A stretch of DNA of 64,000 bases from Clostridia bacterium. Its GTDB lineage: Bacteria > Bacillota > Clostridia > Oscillospirales > Acutalibacteraceae. Positions within the stretch are counted from its first letter, which is position 1. Every line of letters begins with the position of its first letter. Shown in pieces: positions 24,182 through 31,342 of this stretch. The stretch spans positions 1-64,000 of the forward strand of contig JAFTXJ010000009.1 of assembly GCA_017461625.1 (NCBI GenBank), given 5' to 3'. The position numbers were made by a program, and so were the translations under genes. The notes beneath the pieces are model-generated. The model saw only the letters and a program-made list of their open reading frames with translations. It was not told the DNA's origin and searched no databases.

Positions 24182-24415
24182 TCAGTTAACTTCTGAATCA
24201 ATGTATCTTACAAGGTCACCCAAAGTAACAAGCTTCATAAGCTCTCTGTCGGGGATTTCGATACCGAAATGCTCTTCGATTTCACAGATAAGGTCAAAAA
24301 GCTCGAATGAATTGAGACCCATATCAGCTGTGAGGAGTGTATCCTCATTAAAATCAGGGAGATCATTGCCTGTAAAGTTTTCAAAAATCTGTTTCAAATC
24401 TTCAATAACGTTCAT
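24182..24415 (-). CDS. Acyl carrier protein
   Basis: 77 aa. The phosphopantetheine serine is S36 in MGLNSFELFDLI, a variant of the usual DSL site (NSF here). The rest is acidic and helical as expected. The ATG at 24415 follows AAAGGAAA with good spacing. It lies 15 bp after an acyl-CoA/ACP ligase and in line with two acyltransferases, so it is probably a dedicated carrier for this lipid cluster rather than the AcpP of fatty acid synthesis. Confidence 0.93.
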   Translation of the reverse strand: MNVIEDLKQIFENFTGNDLPDFNEDTLLTADMGLNSFELFDLICEIEEHFGIEIPDRELMKLVTLGDLVRYIDSEVN

Positions 24416-24430
24416 AATCAATTTCCTTTC

Positions 24431-26071
24431 TTACTGGTTGTCGTATCTTCTCTTAATTTTGAGTGTTGTGGTTTTCGGGAATTCTTCATCACGGATGATG
24501 ACTTCCTGTATCTTCTTATAAGCAGGCATCTGCCTGTTAAAAGCGTTAACCTGTTCCTGAATTTCAGCTTTAGCGTTAGGATACTTTTCTGTATCAAGGA
24601 ACATTTCAATAGCTATGTTGTCATTCTTTGCAAAAACAACAGCCTCAATAATGCTTGGTATTTCATCAATGATTTTACCTTCAAGCTCTTCAGGTGAAAC
24701 ATTTTTACCGTTTGAGAGAATGATAAGGTTCTTGATTCTGCCTGTAATAAAGAGGAATCCGTCATCATCAAGGTAACCAAGGTCACCTGTTTTGAACCAA
24801 CCGTCTTCAGTAAAGCTCTTTGCAGTTTCTTCTTCGTCGCCATAATAGCCTTTGAATACGTTTGAGCCTTTAACCTGAATTTCACCAATTCCGTTTTCAT
24901 CTTTGTTGGCAATACGAACCTTATTGCAATCAATTACAAGGCCTGAGCTGCCACGCTTCTGATGCTGAGGACGGTTAACACTAACGATGGGAGCACACTC
25001 TGTGATACCGTAACCAACAACCACATTGATACCCCAAGCAGTCATGTCTTCTTCTGCCTTCTGACTGAGAGCAGCACCGCCACAGATTACAAGGTCAAAT
25101 TCTCCTCCGAGGCCTTCATAAACTTCACTGAAGAGTTTCTTTCTCACGTCAATACCAAGTTTAAGAAGGAAGTTGGATATTTTGATACCCTTCTTCATAA
25201 TCTCGGCTTTGCCTTTTTCTTCGGCAGTTGCCCAGACTTTTTTATGTATCATTTCAACTGCTGTGGGTACAGCAATCATTGTAGTGGTTTTATCTGTTAC
25301 CATGTCTTTCTGAATGTTACGAAGGCTGGTAATTGCGTGAATACGACCACCATACATCAAAGCAGCAAGAACATTGGCTGTGATTGAAAATGTATGATGA
25401 AGAGGAAGAAGAAGCGGACCTCTGCCTTCACCTGTTACATATCGGCAAACACAATAAGCATTTGAAGCAATGTTTCCGTGAGTGAGCATTACACCCTTAC
25501 TTTTGCCTGTTGTGCCTGAAGTGAATACAATAGCAGCCATATCATCAGGATTTACTTTAACATCGTCAAAAGCAGTGTTACCCTCTGCGATAAGCTTAGC
25601 ACCGTCTTCTTTGAGATGATGAATCTCCTTCATGCAGATGAATGTTTCAACTGTGGGGCAGTTTTCTTTAAAATAATCTGCATAGTCTGCAAAAGATTTT
25701 GAATAGATAACACCCTTACAACCGCAACGATTAACAAGATCGGCAAGCTCTTTGTGAGAAAGCTCTCTGTCAAGTGGCAGTGCCACATTCCCTGTGTTGG
25801 TTACGGCAAAATATGAAACGATCCATTTATAGCTATTTTCACCAAGAACGGCAATAGTGTCATTCTTGAAGCCTTTTTCTAAAAGAACTGTTCCGAAATT
25901 TTTAATTTCATCATAAAATTCACGATAAGTTTTGTATTTGTCGCCCTGCTTACCCTTGCGAGGGATACGGAAAGCATGATCTGTTTCATATTTGTCAGCA
26001 ACAAAATCAATAACTTCACGCAATGTTTCTAACGCAGGAAAGTCGTAAAGTGGATATGCCTGGTTTTTCAT
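24431..26071 (-). CDS. AMP-forming long-chain acyl-CoA/acyl-ACP synthetase
   Basis: 546 aa ANL-family adenylating enzyme. The P-loop is FTSGTTGKSKG (183-193), followed by VVGYGITECAP, GWFKTGDLGYLDDDGFLFITGR and the C-terminal catalytic lysine region FPKTTTLKIKR. It activates a fatty acid with ATP and passes it to CoA or to the adjacent ACP. It is 7 bp downstream of the acyltransferase gene. There are no membrane helices. Confidence 0.93.
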   Translation of the reverse strand: MKNQAYPLYDFPALETLREVIDFVADKYETDHAFRIPRKGKQGDKYKTYREFYDEIKNFGTVLLEKGFKNDTIAVLGENSYKWIVSYFAVTNTGNVALPLDRELSHKELADLVNRCGCKGVIYSKSFADYADYFKENCPTVETFICMKEIHHLKEDGAKLIAEGNTAFDDVKVNPDDMAAIVFTSGTTGKSKGVMLTHGNIASNAYCVCRYVTGEGRGPLLLPLHHTFSITANVLAALMYGGRIHAITSLRNIQKDMVTDKTTTMIAVPTAVEMIHKKVWATAEEKGKAEIMKKGIKISNFLLKLGIDVRKKLFSEVYEGLGGEFDLVICGGAALSQKAEEDMTAWGINVVVGYGITECAPIVSVNRPQHQKRGSSGLVIDCNKVRIANKDENGIGEIQVKGSNVFKGYYGDEEETAKSFTEDGWFKTGDLGYLDDDGFLFITGRIKNLIILSNGKNVSPEELEGKIIDEIPSIIEAVVFAKNDNIAIEMFLDTEKYPNAKAEIQEQVNAFNRQMPAYKKIQEVIIRDEEFPKTTTLKIKRRYDNQ

Positions 26072-26078
26072 CTCTAAA

Positions 26079-27383
26079 TTATTCCCCTATCTTTGCTTTT
26101 TTCTCTTCTGATAATTTTTTATAAATTTCTTCTACTGCAAGTGAAACCTTGGTACCTGAAAACTCTTTGCTGTGAGGGAAAACATACCAGGTATCATCAA
26201 TTGTGTTAAGGTCGATGCAGTTTTGGAAATCACCATAACGATATTTAAATTCAACGTGGCAGGCGTACTGACTTGCTGCCGGAATCACCATTTCAAAAGG
26301 TTCGCCGTCATAATCACGAGTTCCGGTTACCTTAAAGCCGTTCATATCGTGAACAATTTTACCATTACCAAGACGAATATAGCCTTTTGCGTTGGGAAGG
26401 TCGTTTACATGACATTCGCTCTCAAAATAATATGTACCGTCGTCAATCTGCTTTCTTACCTGAGTACGCTCCCAATCATACCAATCGGTGGGGAACTTAA
26501 ACTCAGTTTTACCCTTATCTGCTTCAAGCTCGCCATAGTAGTTGAGAGTCCAGCTCTTACCGCAAGCTTTGCAGAACACTTTTGCACCCTTGGAATCCAT
26601 TTCGTGCTCTTTGCCGCAAGCGGGGCATTGATAAAGAATATTATGAAGACCTTCGGCACGCTTTTTATATTTGAGAGGAACTCTGTTTTCACTCTGCCAA
26701 CGGAAGTCGTCGTTTGCAAGGTGTTCAATAATTTTTTTGTGAATCTCTTCAACGGGAGCTTTTTTAACTTCTTCCCCTGAGTAAATCTGAGTAAGAGTTG
26801 CCTCTGTATGGAAACAGTAACGATGGCTTGCTATGTTCCAGAAAGGATTGTAGATGTGGTTACCACTCATTTTAAGAGTAACAACAGGAACAGCAAGGAA
26901 CTTGCAAAGCTGTGCAACTGACTCCGGGATAACTTCTGTTTTACCACAAAGAGAATAACGGGATTCAGCATATACGCCAAACATCCTGCCGTCTTTAACA
27001 ATCTTACGGGCTGTTCTTACGAGGCTGAGGTCATTAGTATATTTTCTGGTAGGCCAACCGCCAAGAGCACGAAGAATACATTCTCTGCCGATAAAGTCGT
27101 CAACAGCTGCAGGATAAACGCCTCGAGTGCTTCCGAGAACTGTACCCATTACATAAAAGTCGTAAAACGAGTTATGGTTACAAATCAAAACACAGGGGCT
27201 TGGAATTTTATCAATATTAACTTTGTTCACCTTAAGATTGTGGTGAGCTGCTCTGATTTTGCCGTAAAGACCGTGAAAAAAGCGCATATATGCTCTCTGC
27301 ACGATGGGCTTCTTGCCCATATCAAATTTTTGGGTTGCAGGTGGGCCTGCATAAACATACTTACTGAGCTTTTTCTTAGCCAT
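26079..27383 (-). CDS. PlsC-like acyltransferase with zinc ribbon (paralogue 1)
   Basis: 434 aa. The acyltransferase box NHNSFYD has H70 and D75 in HX4D spacing, and motif III-like GVYAESRYSLCGKTEVIP follows. After residue 245 is a zinc ribbon with C253, C256, C271 and C274 (YQCPACG and FCKACG), then a beta-rich domain of about 150 residues with DYDGEPFEMVIPAA. The true start is the ATG at 27383 after GGGGGAG, not the longer frame to 27563. It probably moves an acyl chain from ACP or CoA to a phospholipid or glycan acceptor. The zinc ribbon plus C-terminal domain is unusual for PlsC. Confidence 0.88.
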   Translation of the reverse strand: MAKKKLSKYVYAGPPATQKFDMGKKPIVQRAYMRFFHGLYGKIRAAHHNLKVNKVNIDKIPSPCVLICNHNSFYDFYVMGTVLGSTRGVYPAAVDDFIGRECILRALGGWPTRKYTNDLSLVRTARKIVKDGRMFGVYAESRYSLCGKTEVIPESVAQLCKFLAVPVVTLKMSGNHIYNPFWNIASHRYCFHTEATLTQIYSGEEVKKAPVEEIHKKIIEHLANDDFRWQSENRVPLKYKKRAEGLHNILYQCPACGKEHEMDSKGAKVFCKACGKSWTLNYYGELEADKGKTEFKFPTDWYDWERTQVRKQIDDGTYYFESECHVNDLPNAKGYIRLGNGKIVHDMNGFKVTGTRDYDGEPFEMVIPAASQYACHVEFKYRYGDFQNCIDLNTIDDTWYVFPHSKEFSGTKVSLAVEEIYKKLSEEKKAKIGE

Positions 27384-27486
27384 ACACTGACTCCCCCATA
27401 TTAAAATATTAGAGTTAGTATACCAAAATGTTTTTCTAAATTCAACTAAAATCCGACATTTTTTGAAAAATGTCACAATTAAAATA

Positions 27487-28812
27487 TTATGCTTTGAGAG
27501 CCTTTCTTCTTGCTGCCATTCGTTCTTTTTTCTCAGCATCAAGCTTATTAAAAATTTCTTCAACGGCTAATGACATCTTGGTGCCCGAAAACTTATCTGA
27601 TTCAGGATATATAAACCAGGTGTCTTCAAGTGTATTAAGACTCACACAATCACGATAATCACCGTATTTGTGGTTAAACTCAATATGGCAGGCATACTGA
27701 CCGGCAGCAGGAATAACCATTTCAAACGGTTCGCCGTCATAATCACGAACACCCTTCAGATTAAATCCGTTCATGTCATGAATCAGTTTACCCTTGCCCA
27801 ATCTCAAGAAACCGTCTGAGTTCGGTAAATCATCAACCACAACATCGCTTTCAAAGTAATAGTCGCCATTTTCAATTTCTTTTTTAACCTGTTCACGCTC
27901 CCACACATACCAATCTGTGGGGAATTTAAACTCGGTTTCACCGTCATCAGCTTCAAGCTCACCGTAATAATTAAGAGTCCAGCTCTTACCACAAGCTTTA
28001 CAAAATACTTTTGCCCCTTGAGAATCCATCTGATGCTCTTTGCCGCAGTGCGGACACTGATAAAGCACCTTATGAAGACCTTTGGCACGTTTTTTATTCT
28101 TAAGCTTTTTACGGTTTTCACTCTGCCAACGGAAATCGTCATGAGCAAGATGAGCTCTGAGCTTTTCGTTGATTTCTTCAACGGTTGCTTCTTTAATTTC
28201 TTCAGGAGTAAAAATCTGAGTCATTGTTGCTTCAACAGGCACCTCAAAACGGTGACTACCGGCATTCCAGAAAGGGTTAGCAATGTGATGACCGCACATT
28301 TTAAGTGTAACAATCGGCACACCCCAACGCTTTGCCATCTGACCAACAGAATCAGGTATAACCTCTGTTTTGCCACAAAGAGAATGACGTGCTTCAACAA
28401 AAATGCACATCATATTCCCCTGCTCAACAATTCGTTTGGTTGAACGGATGAGGCTGATGTCTGTTGTGAACTTTCTTGTGGGCATGCAACCGAGACGCCT
28501 TACTAATTTTTCAATAGATAAAAAAACATTAGGTGCCGCTGCATACACACCACCCTGAAAAGCAGTTGCGGCAACCATTATAAAATAATCAAGAGGGCTG
28601 TTGTGATTGCAAAAGAGAACATATGGTGGCTTTACACCTTCCATTCTCACTTTTTTTAATTTGCCTCTGTAAAGTATTTTGCCGGCATAAGCAAGGATTG
28701 CCAAAGCAAGCTTAACCCACCATGTCTGTTTTACAGGCGGTTTTTCCATATCGAATTTAACTGTTGCCGGAGGGCCTGAGCGGACATATTTGCTTATTTT
28801 TTTATATTCCAT
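27487..28812 (-). CDS. PlsC-like acyltransferase with zinc ribbon (paralogue 2)
   Basis: 441 aa, closely similar to the next gene along its whole length. It has the same NHNSPLD box (H70, D75), the zinc ribbon YQCPHCG/FCKACG and the shared tail RDYDGEPFEMVIPAAGQYACHIEF. The ATG at 28812 follows GAGGAGG; the frame to 28839 is not used. It has its own promoter (TTGAAT, 17 bp, TATAAT) and 103 bp separate it from paralogue 1. The pair arose by tandem duplication and may have different acyl or acceptor specificity. Confidence 0.88.
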   Translation of the reverse strand: MEYKKISKYVRSGPPATVKFDMEKPPVKQTWWVKLALAILAYAGKILYRGKLKKVRMEGVKPPYVLFCNHNSPLDYFIMVAATAFQGGVYAAAPNVFLSIEKLVRRLGCMPTRKFTTDISLIRSTKRIVEQGNMMCIFVEARHSLCGKTEVIPDSVGQMAKRWGVPIVTLKMCGHHIANPFWNAGSHRFEVPVEATMTQIFTPEEIKEATVEEINEKLRAHLAHDDFRWQSENRKKLKNKKRAKGLHKVLYQCPHCGKEHQMDSQGAKVFCKACGKSWTLNYYGELEADDGETEFKFPTDWYVWEREQVKKEIENGDYYFESDVVVDDLPNSDGFLRLGKGKLIHDMNGFNLKGVRDYDGEPFEMVIPAAGQYACHIEFNHKYGDYRDCVSLNTLEDTWFIYPESDKFSGTKMSLAVEEIFNKLDAEKKERMAARRKALKA

Positions 28813-29117
28813 AGCTATTTCCTCCTCTTTAAAGTACAAATCGTTTATATTATATCAAAAAACGTAAAGCAATTCAATGCTTACACGACACAACCCTTGC
28901 AACTGTCGTAACCAATTATTACCATATCTTTTTTCAAAAAAGCACCGCAACTTTTGCTGCGGTGCTAATGGTGATCCATCGGAGATGCAACAGCTAAGCT
29001 GTCGCTTTATCCTTTTGTATGTCCGTGCTCCTCTGCCTTCGGCATACCGTCGCACATGGACTAATGGAGTTCAAATCTCCTCACCGCTTATCCGCAATTC
29101 TTCTCTTCAAAAAAATA
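28813..29117. other. Gene-free stretch with a partial copy of the tRNA-Lys 3' end and its terminator
   Basis: Holds the promoter of paralogue 2, then 28941-28986, which repeats the tRNA-Lys terminator and the last 22 nt of the tRNA (see repeat entry). Between the copies, the segment 28987-29117 includes GGAGTTCAAATCTCC, a T-arm-like sequence in plus orientation, but no complete tRNA or protein. Confidence 0.55.
28941..28986 (-). repeat. 46-bp direct repeat, copy 1 (tRNA-Lys 3' end plus terminator)
   Basis: The 46 bp from AGCACCGCAAC to ATCGGAGAT matches 29118-29163. It covers a rho-independent hairpin (AGCACCGCA/TGCGGTGCT) and CCA plus the tRNA acceptor and part of the T-arm. After GGAGAT the sequences diverge. 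Duplication of a tRNA 3' end is what integration of an element, or loss of a tandem tRNA, leaves behind. Confidence 0.75.
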
Positions 29118-29143
29118 GCACCGCAACTTTTGCTGCGGTGCTA
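29118..29143 (-). terminator. Terminator of tRNA-Lys
   Basis: AGCACCGCA and TGCGGTGCT form the stem, followed on the minus strand by ATTTTTTTG. It is part of repeat copy 2. Confidence 0.9.
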
Positions 29144-29144
29144 A

Positions 29145-29220
29145 TGGTGATCCATCGGAGATTCGAACTCCGGACACCTTGATTAAAAGTCAAGTGCTCT
29201 GCCGGCTGAGCTAATGGATC
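29145..29220 (-). tRNA. tRNA-Lys (anticodon TTT)
   Basis: Minus strand, 76 nt including encoded CCA. Acceptor GATCCAT/ATGGATC, D-arm TAGCTCAGCCGGCAGAGCA, anticodon stem-loop CTTGACTTTTAATCAAG giving TTT, T-arm CCGGAGTTCGAATCTCCG. Promoter: TTGACT (29268-29273), 17 bp, TATTAT (29245-29250). Confidence 0.97.
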
Positions 29221-29309
29221 ATACGCTCTTTTTGGCGCTCAGTTATAATATACCATTTCAAGGCTAAAGTCAATACTTTTTTCAAAATTTTTTCAAAAAA
29301 TTTTTTAAG

Positions 29310-29338
29310 TTGCAAAAAAGCAATATGTAGTATATAAT
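29310..29338 (+). promoter_or_regulatory. Promoter of the GT4-metF-metH operon
   Basis: TTGCAA (29310-29315), 17 bp, TATAAT (29333-29338). No S-adenosylmethionine riboswitch or T-box is seen in the 16 bp before the start codon. Confidence 0.75.
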
Positions 29339-29353
29339 AATTGGGGTGATTTT

Positions 29354-30496
29354 ATGGGTGAGCCTATCAGAATTTTAAACTTATTTACAATAATGAACCG
29401 TGGCGGTGCCGAAACAATGGTGATGAATTATTATCGCAATGTTGACCGCAGTAAAATTCAGTTCGATTTTCTCGTTCACAGGCAGGAACGCGGTGCATAT
29501 GATGATGAAATTGAGGCTATGGGCGGGCGTATTTACCGTATGTGCCCCATATATCCTCAAAACTTCAGCCGATACAAAAAGATGCTCAAAGTATTTTTTG
29601 ACGAGCATCCTGAGTATAACATTCTCCACTCACATATGTCAGAGCTTGGCTGTTATGCGTTTATTGAGGCTCATAAAAGAGGAATCAAAGTAAAAATCTG
29701 CCACGCTCACAATGCCCCCGTTAAGGGAAGTATGACCCTTAAAGAAAAAGCTCAGCTCATTTTCAGAGATTATTTTAAACACAAAATGCTCCCCTATTCA
29801 GATTTTCTCTTTATCTGTGGTGAAGAGGCCGGCAACTGGCTTTACGGCAAAGAGAACAAACACCGTTTTGTTATGATGAATAATGCCGTTGATTCACAAA
29901 AATTCAGATATTCACCTGACCACAGGAACAAAATCAGACAAGAATTAAATCTTAAAGATGATTTTGTTATTTTAAATGTCGGCAGATTTAATCCGCAAAA
30001 AAACCATACTTTTATTATAGATGTTTTTGAGCAAATTCAGAATCTCCATCCAGACTCCAAGCTGCTTCTTGCAGGCAACGGCGAACTGGAAGAAGAAATT
30101 AAAGCAAAAGTGCGATCACTGAAATTAGAAAACAAAGTTTTGTTCCTCGGCTTGAGAGATGACATACACAAGCTTTTCAGTGCAAGCGATGCTTTCTTGT
30201 TCCCATCATTATATGAAGGCCTGCCTGTAACAATGGTGGAGGCTCAATCATCAGGCATAAAATGCTTTATTTCTGATGCAATACCAAATCAGTGCATTCT
30301 CGGTGATGATGTTACGGTAATCAGCCTTAATGAATCCGCCGAAAACTGGGCAAAAAAAATCGCCGTTCTCGCCGACGGATATGAAAGGCAAGACCGATAC
30401 GATAACATGGTCACTGCCGGATTTGATATTCAAGCCAACGCCAAATGGCTTGAAGAATTTTATTTGACTGAATACAGCAAAAAATATAAGGACTGA
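29354..30496 (+). CDS. GT4-family glycosyltransferase
   Basis: 380 aa GT-B enzyme of the capsular/exopolysaccharide type. The N-terminal domain starts ILNLFTIMNRGGAETMVMNYYR, typical of EpsF-like enzymes. The C-terminal donor domain has VGRFNPQKNH, LLAGNGELEEEI, FLGLRDDIHKLFSASDAFLFPSLYEGLPVTMVEAQSSG with the EX7E pair. It probably adds a sugar to a lipid-linked glycan at the inner membrane face. Being co-transcribed with metF-metH (4-bp gap) is odd and may be accidental. Confidence 0.9.
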   Translation: MGEPIRILNLFTIMNRGGAETMVMNYYRNVDRSKIQFDFLVHRQERGAYDDEIEAMGGRIYRMCPIYPQNFSRYKKMLKVFFDEHPEYNILHSHMSELGCYAFIEAHKRGIKVKICHAHNAPVKGSMTLKEKAQLIFRDYFKHKMLPYSDFLFICGEEAGNWLYGKENKHRFVMMNNAVDSQKFRYSPDHRNKIRQELNLKDDFVILNVGRFNPQKNHTFIIDVFEQIQNLHPDSKLLLAGNGELEEEIKAKVRSLKLENKVLFLGLRDDIHKLFSASDAFLFPSLYEGLPVTMVEAQSSGIKCFISDAIPNQCILGDDVTVISLNESAENWAKKIAVLADGYERQDRYDNMVTAGFDIQANAKWLEEFYLTEYSKKYKD

Positions 30497-30500
30497 TATT

Positions 30501-31340
30501 ATGATCTCAAACAACAGCAAATGCCCCGTTTCGTTTGAAATTTTCCCACCGAAAGGTGAACTCAATATACAGGACTTCAGAAGCATGATGGACGGTTTCA
30601 GCAAACTAGACCCTGAATTTATCAGTGTTACATACTCTGCAGGTGGCGGTGGCAACAGTCACAAGACCATTGACCTTGCTTCAATTATTCAGAATGAATA
30701 TAACATACCATCCATCGCTCACCTGACCTGCATCAATTCAAACAAGCAGGAAGTCAACAGTGTTATCGACTCGATAATTGCAAACGACATTAAAAGCGTG
30801 CTTGCACTTCGCGGTGACATTGTTGAAGGTAAGGTTCCAACTGATTTTAAATTTGCAAAGGAGCTTATTCCCCTTCTTAAAAAAAGAGGGCTCAAAGTGG
30901 GTGCAGCCTGCTACCCTGAAGGTCACGTAACCTGCGAAGACCTTAATGATGATATAAAGTTTCTTAAAGAAAAAGAAGATGCCGGTGCTGACTTCTTTTT
31001 GAGTCAGTTGTTTTTTGATAACAATTCATACTACAAATTTATTGAAAGAGCTGACAAACAAGGCATAACAAAGCCCATTCACGCAGGAATTATGCCCATC
31101 TCATCAAAATCACAAATTATGAGAATGATTTTTATGTGCGGTGCATCTTTGCCGAGAGACATTATTCTCATACTCAATAAATACGAAAACAATCCCGATG
31201 ATTTGAGAAAAGCGGGCATTGAATACGCTTCAAAGCAGATCATCGACCTTATGCAAAACGGTGTTGACGGAATACATATCTATTCCATGAACAAACCCGA
31301 AACTGCAGCGCGAATTATTGAAAATATTAAGAAGGCATAA
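30501..31340 (+). CDS. metF: Methylenetetrahydrofolate reductase
   Basis: 279 aa FAD-dependent TIM barrel that reduces 5,10-methylene-THF to 5-methyl-THF. Seen: SFEIFPPKGE at the N-terminus with the catalytic Glu, FISVTYSAGGGG, LALRGD, DFFLSQLFFD and HAGIMPI. The adjacent metH takes its product as methyl donor. Two bases separate the genes. Confidence 0.95.
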   Translation: MISNNSKCPVSFEIFPPKGELNIQDFRSMMDGFSKLDPEFISVTYSAGGGGNSHKTIDLASIIQNEYNIPSIAHLTCINSNKQEVNSVIDSIIANDIKSVLALRGDIVEGKVPTDFKFAKELIPLLKKRGLKVGAACYPEGHVTCEDLNDDIKFLKEKEDAGADFFLSQLFFDNNSYYKFIERADKQGITKPIHAGIMPISSKSQIMRMIFMCGASLPRDIILILNKYENNPDDLRKAGIEYASKQIIDLMQNGVDGIHIYSMNKPETAARIIENIKKA

Positions 31341-31342
31341 CC

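Noticed and set aside
26172-26780. 202-aa plus-strand ORF
   Set aside because: Shadow of acyltransferase paralogue 1; the minus-strand frame has clear catalytic and zinc motifs.
27384-27563. 60-residue extension of acyltransferase paralogue 1
   Set aside because: The paralogue starts at the matching residue, and the ATG at 27383 follows GGGGGAG.
28987-29100. Second tRNA on the plus strand
   Set aside because: Only the T-arm-like GGAGTTCAAATCTCC is present; no acceptor, D-arm or anticodon arm fits.
28877-29182. 101-aa ORF over the duplicated tRNA end
   Set aside because: It crosses the tRNA-Lys and terminator sequence and has no ribosome binding site.
29222-29353. SAM or cobalamin riboswitch before the metF-metH operon
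   Set aside because: The promoter is only 15 bp from the start codon and no conserved riboswitch core is seen.
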